NCBI GenBank assembly: GCA_021234155.1
Contig: JAJEKV010000075.1
Span: 310,001-374,000, forward strand
DNA: 64,000 nt
Direction: 5' to 3'
Origin: Isoetes taiwanensis
Lineage: Eukaryota > Streptophyta > Lycopodiopsida > Isoetales > Isoetaceae
Part shown: piece after piece, positions 21,920 through 32,759 of the stretch
Layout: the number at the start of each line of letters is the position of its first letter
Numbering within the stretch: position 1 is the first letter of the stretch
Made by a program: the position numbers and the translations under genes
Notes under the pieces: model-generated
The model's input: the letters and a program-made list of their open reading frames with translations, nothing else
Databases searched by the model: none
Told to the model about the DNA's origin: nothing

Positions 21920-23380
21920 TGACGGTGCAAACGCACTAATGACCTGTGGTGCAATTGCAGATTCCTTTTTCAAAAACACGTAAATTCGACAGTTTTGACC
22001 ATTTAAAAAAAAACAACTACCAAAAAATAAAGTCGCATTCCAAATATGGCCAATTTTAAAAGCGGGCGACAGATTTTGTGTTAAGACACACTAAGAAGAT
22101 GCACTTTCTTACGACACAAAAATACAAAGGAAAGGAAGAATGTCTATGCGCGCGTACAACAAAGTTATATTTCAATAATTCAGTACAATAATATAGGCAC
22201 TTAAAAAAAATGTTCTTTTTTAGCACACATTAAATATCAAGAGGAGGTAGGTGTTTGCTTCAACAAATGCAAATATAAATTCCTTGCTTTGCTTGTAAGT
22301 TTTAATTGGTGTACAAGCATTACCAAGTTGAATTTGCCGCATCTTTGCAAATAAAAGTATTTTCCAAATTCATAAACTATTAAACAAGGGAAGAATAAGA
22401 AACCAAAGCAAAAGAACTCATAGAGTAGACACAGACATGCCTATGCGTGCATAGAAACAATGAAGAAAACTAGATACCTGTCTATGCGTGCATGGGCCAG
22501 GAGTTTCTAAAGAGTACGTCCTGTCTATGAGCACATGGGCAAGCACCTACTTTTATAAAACGGTTAGAGGTTCAAGTTGCATTCCCCCTTTTTGGGCCCC
22601 TCTTTTTGCTTCGATACTCTTGCCTTTGTACAACACTTGTTCACTTTCTTATCTTTTTTGTGGTCCCATTTTTCAGTCTCTTCGGTTGTTGTCTCTTGTT
22701 GTCTCTGTGGGTTAGGTTACTTCCTTCGGGTTCACGTTAGTACCGTTTGTTTCAACATCTTAGGACTTCTTCTGTTGCCCTTGCTCCCTATATGTGTAGT
22801 TTCTGGATACTATTAATTTTCCACCTATTGGCCCGTCCTGTTTGGCACCAGATTAGTCATGTTTTTCTGGTCTCTAGCTCATTTTTGTTCACTCTCTGTT
22901 TGGCAATTTTGTTGACTTCTTTTTGCTCGTTTAGTTCCTTGTTGGTTCGTGTTTCTATCCTTCCTTTGGTTCCAGGTATTCATTTGTTCCGTGTGTGTTT
23001 TTTCATTGTTTATTCGTTAACGATGTGGATCATTGATTCCTTTTCTCCGTCCGCTTTTCCTGCTGAGTTTTATCCTCGTCCACCGCCTATTTTCTTAGTC
23101 GCCTTGTTTCCCATGCCACTATCCATTCTGGCTTTCACTTACCTGGCTCCTTTCTACTGTATTATGTTCCCATCAGCTCTTTCGATGTTCTGTCTGTTCT
23201 TGTGCCTTTGTTGTTGCCATTTTTAGATCCATTTTGTTCCGCCGTCCCATCAGCCTTATCTGTGCATTCTTTTCCAGTGACCCTTGTAGACTCGTTTCTC
23301 CCTTTCCTTATACTATATTTCTCTTTAGCTTCTCTTCTTTTCAGTCTCCATGCGGAGTAGTTTTTGAGTTTGTTCCTCTT
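21920..23380. other. T-rich DNA without a recognised gene
   Basis: The plus strand from 22560 is strongly T-rich, which gives long hydrophobic open frames (for example 22747-23226). They have no family resemblance and biased composition, so I do not call them genes. Confidence 0.4.
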
Positions 23381-23383
23381 CTA

Positions 23384-23424
23384 TCGGCCAGTGTATGCCT
23401 ATCATAGGACCCATCCTAGGAATG
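23384..23424. repeat. 41-bp direct repeat, copy 1
   Basis: Starts 'tcggccagtgtatgcctatc' and ends 'ccatcctaggaatg'; identical to 24507-24547, 1.12 kb away. Copy 1 runs directly into the hairpin at 23411-23468. Confidence 0.85.
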
Positions 23425-23468
23425 CCACGGTTCTATTGCGACAGCAATAGAACCGACATTCCTTGGAT
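23411..23468. repeat. Imperfect 58-nt hairpin
   Basis: The inner arms GGTTCTATTGC (23429-23439) and GCAATAGAACC (23444-23454) are perfect around a GACA loop. The outer arms 'ccatcctaggaatg' and 'cattccttggatgg' pair at 13 of 14 positions. The result resembles a small-RNA precursor or a recombination palindrome. Confidence 0.7.
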
Positions 23469-23764
23469 GGGGACGTCCCTTTGTCACTCCTCCTATTTAT
23501 TCAGCCTCTCTTCATTGTTCTATCATCGGCGTTCTCTTGAGCTAGATTTCTTCTTCTTCTCTATTCTATCAGTTTCCCTCACCCTCCCTCCCTTGATGGT
23601 TATTTGCATTTGATCGTGTCCATTATTTCCTTTCTTTTCTATGTCCTTTACATTTGCATTCTTTATTTCCTCAGTGTGGCTTTGTAGCCTCTAAGGCATA
23701 CTTATTAGTTTACTCTTTTTCGGCATGGCACTATATCTTCTGAGGCATAACTCTTTTTCATTTT

Positions 23765-24145
23765 CTCTCGGCGTGGCAACGTAGCCTCCGAGGCAGCACT
23801 AATCGGTTATTTTTCCCGCGAGGATCATTTTCCGCAGACGGTTCCCGATTGGTCGGCTGTTTCTTTCTCATGGCACTAGTATTTTATTTATTCATTCATG
23901 GTTTCTCTCGGTGTGGCATTGTAGCTGTTGAGTCAATCTTTATTATTCATGTTTTCTCTTGGCGTGGCGCTGTTGCCTCCGAGATCATATTTATTGTTTT
24001 TTCTCGGCGTGGCGCTGTAGCCTCCGAGGCAGCACTAATCGGTTGTTTTTTCCTGCGATGGTCATTCCGCGGACGGTTCCCGATTGGTCGGCTGTTGTTT
24101 CTTTCTCGGCGTGGCCCTGGAGCCTCCGAGTCTTCTTGCCTATGG
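23765..24145. repeat. Minisatellite with 'ctcggcgtggc..gtagcctccgagg' unit
   Basis: A unit of about 110 bp, including 'gaggcagcactaatcggtt' and 'gacggttcccgattggtcgg', occurs at 23767 and 24003. Shorter partial units beginning 'tctc/ttggcgtggc' lie between and after them (about 23910, 23957 and 24105). Each partial unit contains a small palindrome around 'cctccgag'. Confidence 0.75.
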
Positions 24146-24506
24146 CATCTAACTCATTGATGGGTTATTTTTCTTTCAGCCTTGATTCTGCAGGATTGTT
24201 TAAGGTCTTGTGGTTGCCATAGTGCGTGGGGTCGTGCTTCAACTATTTGCTTAGGTTTACTCAAAAACCTGAGAAGGCGTGGTTCTTCTTCCCGATGAGG
24301 AGCAGTCACCGAGTCTTCTCATCTTTGCATCGACCAAGTGGCGGATAAAACCATCTTTTATGTTGTATTCTTCAGTTTCATCATGCTCTCGATGATTGTC
24401 TAGTTTTGGAGCATTTAAAGTTCATATTTCCAAATTTATCTATCCCTAGTGAGGGATCCCTTTGTACTAAATGTTTTACAAAGCTCAATGAGAACACCAC
24501 TTCACT

Positions 24507-24547
24507 TCGGCCAGTGTATGCCTATCATAGGACCCATCCTAGGAATG
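24507..24547. repeat. 41-bp direct repeat, copy 2
   Basis: Identical to 23384-23424. The hairpin partner arm is absent here. Confidence 0.85.
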
Positions 24548-24966
24548 ATCTTTATCTCTGGTCAAATCAAAAGGATTGAACCTGGTTTTAGACCCCGGTC
24601 TTGGATTGATAGCTTGAATTATTCTTATTTGATCCATAAGGAATCCTTTGTGTTTAAAATTTTCCTATCAGGCCTATTGTGGAGCCTCAAATAAGTGTAA
24701 TCTGTTCACTATATAAGATACAGAGGAAAAATATTAGACTCCTGCCGTTGTGGGCCCTTTTATTCCCGCTTTGTTGTTGTTATGCAACCCACTCTTATTT
24801 GCCATGGCTCTCAATCTGGACTGGGTTATATGTCCCTCCTCGTCGTTCTGTTTCCCAACCTTCGCAATCCTTTCTCGTTGGTTTCATGTCATGCATATAT
24901 AGTCTATATCCCTCCCACGTTATAAGACACACAGAAGGACGGATGTTGTATACAAATGAGTAAAAG

Positions 24967-25540
24967 GGGACGGAACAAATTACGGGACAGAGAGGCTCAG
25001 CCTCCGCCGTATACCAAGATAGCGAGGACTGGACCCACCAACTGGTATCCCATACCACCATAAACTCTAAGGATACAGTGGAATATGATCCACATCAGCA
25101 TGATTGACACGTCAACAAGAAGACCACACCATGCTATGGACGGGGGGATTAAATCTCCATACATCGAGCAAAAGGCGGACGGGGGTAAGATAAGGGGCAG
25201 AGAGGCCCAGCCTCCGCCATACACCAGGATAGCGAGGGCAAGACCCACCAACTGGTAACCTGGACCACCATGAGCTTGAAAAACAATATATGAATGGCAC
25301 GGAATACAAGCCAAGCCAGAAGGGAATAGGATATAATATATAACTGCAAAGGTGTCAAAAAGGAGATTGGGATATGTTACGAGCAGAGGGCCCTGACATG
25401 AAAGGATATAATATAAAATGTAAATGTAATATGGTCAAAAAGGAGACTGGGGTACACTACGGACTGAAGGGTTTAACTCTCGCCGTAGGCCAGTATAGCG
25501 AGGGCACGACTGACTAACTGGTGGCCGGATCACCAAAATG
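24967..25540 (+). repeat. LINE 5' monomers (three copies)
   Basis: Units at about 24967-25066, 25176-25270 and 25456-25536 share 'cagcctccgcc.tatacca.', 'gatagcgagg.c' and 'cccaccaactggta'. Tandem promoter monomers at the 5' end are known from some L1 families. Here the position fits, but promoter activity is inferred. Confidence 0.6.
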
Positions 25541-25856
25541 ACTGATTAGCAACACAATAAATAACATCTCGGTAGACAGCTACCGAATATCGGTTTGTCT
25601 CAGAGAGGGTCACCCCCGGCCAATCAACGGGGATGGTAAGACGACGATTTGAATCAAATAATACGTGGCGGTGGGCAGAATAATTAATAAGTATGGCTAT
25701 TTCAAATTCAAATTCAGAATTAACGGTGTTTTGAATAAGAGATCGTTTAGAGACAGAATATATATATTACACGGAAGAGATACAGCTACTCCAACAGAAG
25801 AATTCCATTGCATTGACCTAGACGAGAATCGCCGCGACATACTGTATCCAAGAACG

Positions 25857-26537
25857 ATGGCGAAAAACACCGGCCTCAGCCATCAAAAGAAAGCAGATAT
25901 GGCAAGAACACCAGTAAGCCAGCAGGATCTCAAAGATTTCCTGGCCAAATGAACAAGCAGCTGGAATCTAGAATCCGGAGCATGGATGCACTCAACACAC
26001 TGGCGGAGATGGCCAACCGCAACAAAATAGCCATCTCCAGCATGGATATAAGGATAGGAGGGGTCGAGAGGACGAGCGAGGAGATGTAGCGAAGGATGAA
26101 GGAGATTGAAGAAGAAAACTAGGATCATGCAGAGGTTGGTAGAGTTAGAAAAAGCAAATGTTGAGTTAGATGCATGGGAATCATTTGATTAAATAAAGCC
26201 GCATATCATGGAATTTGAGGAGCAGAATAGAATTAAGCATGACATTAGGCTGATAGGGGTAGCCGAGAAACCTAATGAAGACTCATATCGAGTTACTGCA
26301 GAAATAATAGAGACAGTTTTCAAAGAATGCCGGAGCATCATCGTCAAAGCAGTGCGATCAGGCCAATGGAGGGGTCGGTCGAGGCACATAAACCTGACAC
26401 TCAGAGACATAACAGCCAAGGAGAGGATACTGCGCATGGGATCCAGACTAAGGAATGGGATCAAAGCACAGGAAGCACTAACGGTCATGCAACGTAGGGC
26501 AAGGTGTAATTGCACAAGAGGATCAGAGAGCAGCTAG
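25857..26537 (+). pseudogene. LINE ORF1: coiled coil plus RRM-like domain, frame-broken
   Basis: ATG at 25857 (MAKNTGLSHQKKADMARTP). A one-base shift at about 25950 leads into MNKQLESRIRSMDALNTLAE (helical), then two stops, then from 26208 a clean segment with HDIRLIGVAEKPNEDSYRV and RHINLTLRDITAKERILRMG. This matches the pattern of the L1 ORF1 RNA-binding domain (IRIIGVPE ... I..F.....K..IL). The protein would bind LINE RNA as a nucleic-acid chaperone. The CCHC knuckle seen in some plant ORF1 proteins is absent. Confidence 0.6.
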
Positions 26538-26851
26538 GACAAGAACAGAATATGGAGAGACCGGAGGCCACAAAGTCAATAGGGTTGGAGAAGGAGAATA
26601 CCAACCCCTTGGCGGTCATGGCAGCACAGGAAAGGAGGGCCTTGGGGGGAGCACCGATGGAGATGGCTCTATAAGCGATACAGCCCGGAGTAGCAGAAAG
26701 AAGCGAAAGCTGGGCCGGCAAAGACCGAATGCCCCAAGCCGGAAGCATGGGCCCAACCTCGATCACAAAAACCAGAGGACGACTGAGAAGAGTCGGCAAC
26801 GGGGCAAAACACATAGAAACCCCGAAAGAACAACCTCGAGGGAAGAGACGC

Positions 26852-27802
26852 TAACAATATGATACTGGAATTGCACCGGATACCCTTGGGATGATGGAGA
26901 GAGGCTTGAAGGAGCCCACAGCTGCGATATAATATGTCTGGTAGAGACATGGGAGCACAATATCAAACGGCTGCCAGAGGAAGAGGGTTACCACCTATTC
27001 ACATCCTGGAGGATTTTAAGATAGGAAGAGGGAGCTGCAGCTAGCCTGCTACCTGAAAGAGAGTGTAGCAGATAGTGCATGTATTTTACATTCGGATATC
27101 AATAAAAGATACATGATACTAAGTATTCAATTACAAAACAAAAAAGATTTAATTCTGATCATAGTGTATTACCCGCCAAACAGTGACAAACTAGAATTGC
27201 TAGACTTGGGGGAGAGTATGATGAAATGGAAAGACCAGAGACCAATGATTCTAATAGGGGATCTAAACGCCAGAACAGGTCAGGAACAAGCACAAATCAC
27301 GAGCATAGACGAAGTGAATGGGCAATGGACACATACTGCAAGATCACAGGATTGGAGAAGAAACACGGAAGACAAGACAGAGATCAATGCCAAAGGAGAA
27401 TTACTGCTTGAAGTATGCACGGCGACAGGGGTCATTATAGCTAATGGGATACAAAAATGGGAAGGATCTGGGAATTTCACGAGTCAGAATGTACACGGGA
27501 GAAGCATAGTGGAAAACGTCTCAAGCTTCGTGCTACTAGAATGGTCGACTGGGACGCGGGAGAGTCACAAACCCATTCAGTTAACATCCAAAGGGGGTGA
27601 GCAGACACAGGTTGATAACACACAGAAAGAATATAACGCGAAAATGAAAATACAATTCCAGGATAAGTATGCAGATACATTTGCACAAATGATCAGAGCA
27701 AAAATGGAAAACTGGGAATGGGGAGAGCATAGGGCAGACGAGAATGGGAATATGCTTAATGACATAATGGTGAAGGTGGCAACAGAGGTCTTCGGAAAAT
27801 GA
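26852..27802 (+). pseudogene. LINE ORF2, AP-endonuclease domain, frame-broken
   Basis: YWNCTGYPWDDGERLEG then DIICLVETWEH (catalytic Glu, about 26928) in one frame. From 27113, in another frame, come LILIIVYYPPNSD, MILIGDLNARTGQ (catalytic Asp and Asn, about 27260) and GVIIANGIQKWEGSGNFT. The order is normal for the domain that nicks the target DNA to prime reverse transcription. The C-terminal SVIDY-type motif is replaced by SIVENV. Confidence 0.75.
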
Positions 27803-27855
27803 AAGAGGCCCAGGAAGAGCAATGCTTTCAAGGCCTCTGTATGGTATGACGAGGA

Positions 27856-29044
27856 ATGCAGGGAACAAAAAAGAAGCATCTAGGCAGTCAAACAGAAAGG
27901 GCGGCATACCTAAGAATGCTGAAGTTAAAGCGCAAGAAAAGTTTGGTACAGAGCCAATGGGGTTTGGCTAAAATGCTGAAAAAGCAACCTCGGAATTTCT
28001 GGAAGGGATTTAAAGGAAAGGGAGAGGGGAATAGGAAAATGGAGAATACACAGAACAGTATTGGAGCAGCCGGATGGGAGAAATACCCTACTCTATAAGA
28101 CGGGGGCATCCCTAATACCAATACCCCCATTGCAGGAGATGGATAAACCGTGCTTCAGCATGCAGGAAATAATGATAGCACTAAATAGGATGGCAAATAA
28201 TAAAGCCCCAGATCTCTAGGGACTGACTGTGGAGTTACTAAAATGTGCTAATACAGTAATTGGGAGACAGGTTACCGACATTTTCAATGGCATAATCCAC
28301 ACAGGGCTCCCAGATAGATGGGCATACAACAGGGTAATACCTCTACACAAAGGGGGAAGCAGGGAAGAACCGGGAAACTATAGGACGATAATGGTGAGCT
28401 CTATCTTCGCGAAGTGGTTCGGAAAAGTGCTAGACAACAAATTAAAACAGTGGGCAGAAGAAGGAAAGCTGAGGGCACAAGGACAGGCAGGCTTCAGGCT
28501 GGAACACTCAACTACAGACCACTTAGTAAGCCTCAGAATACTAATAGAACATAGCAGGTCAAGGGGAAAGAAGATACTATGCTGCTTTGTGGATTTTAGA
28601 AAAGCTTTTGACACTGTACCGAGAGAAAAGCTCATACAGAGACTAATAGACATGCAGGCACCAGAAGGCATGGTAGGAGCAATTGCAAGACTATACCACT
28701 GAGTCTATGCAAAAATGGAACAGGAAGGACAGGCGATAAATTGCGATACGGGAGTCAAACAGGGGTGCCCTCTATCCCCGACATTGTTCGGCATATACAT
28801 ATATGCATTACAAGGTTTCATAGCAGGACAACAAGGGGATACGAACGCCCCCATGCTAGGAGACACCAAAGTACCCATTATGCTATATGCTGATGACTTA
28901 AGCATGATGGCCACAAAAAACAAGGGGATGCACAGATTACTAAAACTACTAGAGATCTTCTGCGAAAGAACATGGTTAAACGGTGAACCCCGCGAAAACC
29001 AAAATAGTCATTTTTGGAAACAGGAACAGACACTGATCGTTTAG
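27856..29044 (+). pseudogene. LINE ORF2, reverse transcriptase domain
   Basis: After a linker (KKQPRNFWKGFKGKG), the RT begins with LNRMANNKAPDL at about 28172. Motifs follow in order: YNRVIPLHKGGSREEPGNYR, RAQGQAGFRLEHSTTDHL, CCFVDFRKAFDTVPREKL (first catalytic Asp), VKQGCPLSPTLFGIYIYAL and MLYADDLSMM (YADD at 28886-28897). Internal stops fall at about 28217 and 28700, and a one-base shift near 28980 moves the NPAKTKIVIFG motif into another frame. The enzyme would copy the LINE RNA at the nicked target site. Confidence 0.85.
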
Positions 29045-29048
29045 GTAT

Positions 29049-30080
29049 ATGGGGACAGAATTAGAGGAATCAACAGAATACAGGTATCTGGAATATGACG
29101 CACACAGCACGGGAAAATGGGCTAAAGGTGCGGATGCCAGGTTCCAATCAGCCATTGGGAGCTACTTCAGTATGAAAATTTTCTGTAATAAAAGTAGAAT
29201 AATCGACTGGGAGATCAAGTGCTACTTATTCAGTGCAGTGGTTGTGTCGACTCAACTATATGGGGCTGAGGCATGGGGACCGGACCTGACAGATAAGAAA
29301 TGGGACAAACAAGAAGGGATCCTTAGACAATGGCATAAACAGGAGTTTAGGGTACGGGCAAACACACCCTTGACAGTCATGATATACGAGACAGGCCAGA
29401 AACCAATGGAAGTGAGAGCATGGGAAAGGGCTATCAGGTACCTAATGAAAGACAATGCAGGGGGTCATCCAAGGAAGCTGTCAAGCTTTGCAATCAACGA
29501 GTCAGCAAAGTACACATCATCATAAGCAGTGGATGGTTCAAGGATGTATGATATGGATCAGAGAAATGGAGATGAACCTGAGTGACCTAGTAAACAAAGG
29601 GAAATGGAATGAAGATTGGGCCGACAAGACTACACGAGCATGGCTGCAAAAACATACCGGACCCAAGACACTGTGGCTCACGACAGTTTTCAATCCAGAA
29701 CAACAGATAGGGCAACAGATGTACCGAGACAATATGCTAGGGAAGGCCAGGAGAGATGCCATGGCGAGATTTAGGATGGGGAACCACGATCTAAGAATTG
29801 AGAAAGACAGATGGAGGAAAATAGAAAGGGAGAACCAGATATGCAGAATCTGTGCAAAATCCGTGACACAGGAAAAGTAGAGGATGAGAACCACCTGCTC
29901 AACGAATGCCCAGTATATGGAGACATCAGGAACAAGTACAGAGACATAAGATGGGGACAGCCAGTGCACGCCCTGATGATAAGGGCAGACACAATGAAAG
30001 ACCTGGCAGATGCAATCTAGGAGATGATGACCAAACATCGAGAAGCACACAAAGAAAGAGGGCTTATAATATGAATCGCC
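29049..30080 (+). pseudogene. LINE ORF2, thumb/C-terminal region with zinc knuckle
   Basis: It begins with the YRYLEYDAHSTGKWAKGADARF region, equivalent to the 'YLG' segment. VVVSTQLYGAEAWGPDL then CRICAKS...ENHLLNECPVYGDIR follow. The last is the C-x2-C...H...C knuckle near the LINE C-terminus (about 29845-29925). Frame breaks occur near 29505 and 29878. The rest, to about 30080, is charged and unremarkable. Confidence 0.7.
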
Positions 30081-30310
30081 CAAGAGGTGAGACATGGAAG
30101 CCCACAAAATGCTCGGCTAAAAGCTGATTGATAACGATGCACCACCGCGCGGCCATGACGTCGATCAAAAGCGGGGTGCCGATACTAATAGAAACTAAGA
30201 AAACCCTTCAGAAAAGGCTACAATATACCAGCGTGATGTGCTAGTAGCGCCCTTTAGGGAGCTCGCCCATGCTACATCAGTCCAGGGGCCTCAGGGCACA
30301 AGGGACAATA

Positions 30311-30329
30311 ATTCTATTCTATTCTATTA
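30311..30329 (+). repeat. (ATTCT)n tail of the LINE
   Basis: 'attctattctattctatta' directly follows 'gggacaata'. The same pentamer follows 'ggacgataaaatcat' at 47246, which suggests a shared 3' end recognised by the same reverse transcriptase. Confidence 0.6.
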
Positions 30330-30350
30330 AAAGAAAAATAAAAATAAAGA

Positions 30351-30625
30351 GAATTGAATGGGAGCAACGAGTATCAATATCCCTCAAGATGACATGCAAT
30401 AATAACAATAACAATTCTAAATAAACAAAAAAAAAAAAAAAAAAGTAAAATGGATTAGCTTGTAAGAACGAGATGGTAACCTTAGCAATTATTAATGTAA
30501 GGTGGCATTTTCTAGAGTTTTTATTGTGGTGTGCTTGTGTCTTACAAGATCATATCGACTTCATTTCTATTAAATCATGATGTCCTATACCATGGTGTCG
30601 AGTGAACATAGATATAAAGGCTAGA
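30351..30625. repeat. Direct duplication, copy 1 (copy 2 at 31444-31725)
   Basis: Both copies hold 'gaattgaatgggagcaac', 'agattagcttgtaagaac'-type and 'gatgtcctataccatggtg' phrases in order, offset by about 1.09 kb, with several small indels and a different A/T run. Confidence 0.8.
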
Positions 30626-30629
30626 AAAG

Positions 30630-30860
30630 CATATAACTATAGAACATAATCCTTTAGAGGTTTCAATGTATGTAACATAAGGGCTAAAAAGCTTAGGGTT
30701 GTAGTTACACCTTTGATGGCAACTTCAAATGTTTATTGCATTAAAGTTAAGGCTTGAAAATAAGTTCTCACATAATTCCTAAAAACCAAATAAAGAAAAT
30801 TTGTATGCAATATAAAAGAAGCATTATACAACGATATACGTACAAGAATGTTCAAGAAGC
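30630..30860. repeat. Dispersed repeat, copy 2 (first copy at 13141-13350)
   Basis: See the 13141-13350 entry. It lies between the two copies of the 1.09-kb duplication. Confidence 0.65.
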
Positions 30861-30879
30861 CTTATAATAATGTGTAAGA

Positions 30880-31125
30880 AATGTTAAGGATCCCAGGGTG
30901 TTGGAATACCTCTTCAAGGATAAAATTGTTTGATCCTTACGATAATGTTTAAGATTTGAGGATCCAAGGGTGTTGAGGATCCAAGGGTGTTGCATCACCT
31001 CTTCAAGGAAAAGTCTGTTTAAGAATTGAGGACCCAAGGGTGTTGCATCACCTCTTCAAGGCTAAGTTTATTTAAGAATTGAGGATCCAAGGGTGTTGCA
31101 TCACCTCTTTAAGGGTAAGTCTATC
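30880..31125. repeat. Tandem repeat, about 54 bp x 4
   Basis: Unit 'gaggatccaagggtgttg' followed by 'catcacctcttcaagg' and 'taagtttatttaagaatt', repeated about four times. The first unit is diverged and a partial unit is inserted. Confidence 0.8.
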
Positions 31126-31339
31126 ACCCGGTTCCATGCGCAGCATCCTCGTAACTTCTAACCAACTTTGCATATGATTCAAAATCCATATTCATGATCA
31201 AGGGATTATAGATCTTGTGTTATTAACATGGTTGAACTATGTCATCAACATGGTTCAACATAGCAAGTTCAAGAATTGACTAGGGTTTTTAAAACCACTA
31301 GAGCTTAATAAAAGTTTGACAAAACCAGTTTGTTCTAGA

Positions 31340-31442
31340 AGAAAACGAGCACGAAGACAAACACGAAGACGAACACGAACACGAAAAAAGGAAAAGGAAA
31401 AGGAAAAGGAAAAGGAAAAGGAAAAGAAAAAGAAAAAGAAAG
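31340..31442. repeat. (GAACAC)n / (GGAAAA)n microsatellite
   Basis: Runs of 'gaacacgaacacgaa' followed by 'aggaaaaggaaaagg'. It yields only low-complexity frames. Confidence 0.85.
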
Positions 31443-31443
31443 G

Positions 31444-31725
31444 GAATTGAATGGGAGCAACAAGTATCAATATATCCCTCAAGATGACGTGCAATAATAA
31501 CAATTCTAAACAAACAAAATTTTTTTTATAAAGTAAAATAGATTAGCTTGTAAGAACAAGATGGTAACCTTTGCAAATATTAACGTAAGGCAGCATTTTC
31601 TAGAGTTATTATTGTGGTGTGCTTATGGCTTAAAAATCTTACGTCATATCGACTTCATTTGTTTGTATATAATCAGGATGTCCTATACCATGGTGTTAGT
31701 GAACACCACTACTTATATAAAGTTG
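31444..31725. repeat. Direct duplication, copy 2
   Basis: See the 30351-30625 entry. Confidence 0.8.
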
Positions 31726-31769
31726 TATAATTTCTGTTCTCACAAAATTTTAATATTTCTGGGCTGAGC

Positions 31770-32755
31770 GCAGCCCTGGCACTGACGCGTATGCTTATGC
31801 TCCTATTGCACTTCCAATTCCAAATGAGAAGAAAATCCCAAGCCCGCCATGTAACAGGGACAAACTTCCCTGTCTGCCTAATGACAATGCTGCAGGCTGC
31901 TGCAATAACTATAATAACTATAGTGCAGCCTACGGTTTGGCCTTGGATGTGCCTGCCTAGCGTTTGGCCTTGGATGTTCCTTACTGCAAGATTCCATTTA
32001 TGTTGGGTGCTATTCGTACATGGGTTTCATTGCTATCGGATCGATTTCAATCTGATCTAATATATAGCTTGATTACAATCTGATCTAACATAAATATATG
32101 AATCCAGTGGGAAGATACGTCCATTTATGGAAGCCTATTTGCCCCCTACAAATTCAAAGCTCCTTGTGTGCTAGTGCTACAACAGGAGGAAGCAAACATT
32201 CCATGCTGCCTTTGGTGACTGTATAAGCCAATTAGAACCAGCCCCAAAGAGGGCAAGAAGCGACTTATTTTCAGATCCACCCAGATCACGGGCGCTTGTA
32301 TTAGCTGCCGTTGATGGCTGGATCAACTGCTCAAGTGAGGACAATGGCATTCCTGGCAGTTACAATTTGCAAGTTGATGATATGTCTGCAATGGGTGATG
32401 ACCTCGGTGCCAATAATCCTGGGCCAACTGAAGTCTCTTTTGATGATTTGGGTTTGCCTGAAATTGATTTTGAATTGCCTAAACAGGTAAAATCCTTCCA
32501 GTTGGTAGATGATGCAGAAGAGCTGCATGATTTTGGAGTGATGCCATATATGTATTGGGCTACGACAACGTCCTTGTATGTAATGAATGTCCCTGTTTTG
32601 TTGGTGACGGGGAATTGGATGAATATGGTCGCTGTAAACGTTGTCTTAAGGAATGGGGAGAGGCTGCAAGTTTGCTGTGGATTCTGGACTGAATTTGGAG
32701 CTACTATAGATGACCATACAGAAGTACGATGATTTGAACAACAAATCACGAACAA
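31770..32755 (+). pseudogene. Broken coding fragment ending in a two-pair cysteine (zinc-finger-like) motif
   Basis: Protein-like reading appears in several frames in one direction. IALPIPNEKKIPSPPCNRDK and LPCLPNDNAAGCCNNYNNY lie at 31795-31920. FGDCISQLEPAPKRARSDLF (basic, NLS-like) lies at about 32210. An acidic stretch FDDLGLPEIDFELPKQ follows to about 32487. Finally VCNECPCFVGDGELDEYG and RCKRCLKEWGEAASLLWILD run to a stop at about 32690, giving a CxxC...CxxC motif. At least three frame changes separate them. A tandem 'gtttggccttggatgt' duplication interrupts the first part. I do not recognise the family; it could be a transcription-factor-like gene decayed or captured by a transposon. 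Confidence 0.45.
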
Positions 32756-32759
32756 AATA

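Larger units (their letters stand above)
24967..30330 (+). mobile_element. Near-full-length LINE (non-LTR retrotransposon)
   Basis: In order: three 5' monomers, ORF1 with coiled coil and RRM-like domain, ORF2 with AP-endonuclease, reverse transcriptase, an RT thumb region and a zinc knuckle, a 3' untranslated region and an (ATTCT)n tail at 30311-30329. Several stops and single-base shifts make this copy inactive, but all domains are present, so it is fairly young. No RNase H was seen. I cannot assign the clade without a tree. Confidence 0.85.

Noticed and set aside
21711-21979. Ser-Leu and Pro-Phe repeat 'proteins' on the minus strand
   Set aside because: Simple translation of the (AAAGGG)n microsatellite.
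22488-23226. Hydrophobic 79- and 159-codon frames that look like membrane proteins
   Set aside because: T-rich DNA gives Phe/Leu/Ser in any frame; no family motif, and overlapping frames are equally hydrophobic.
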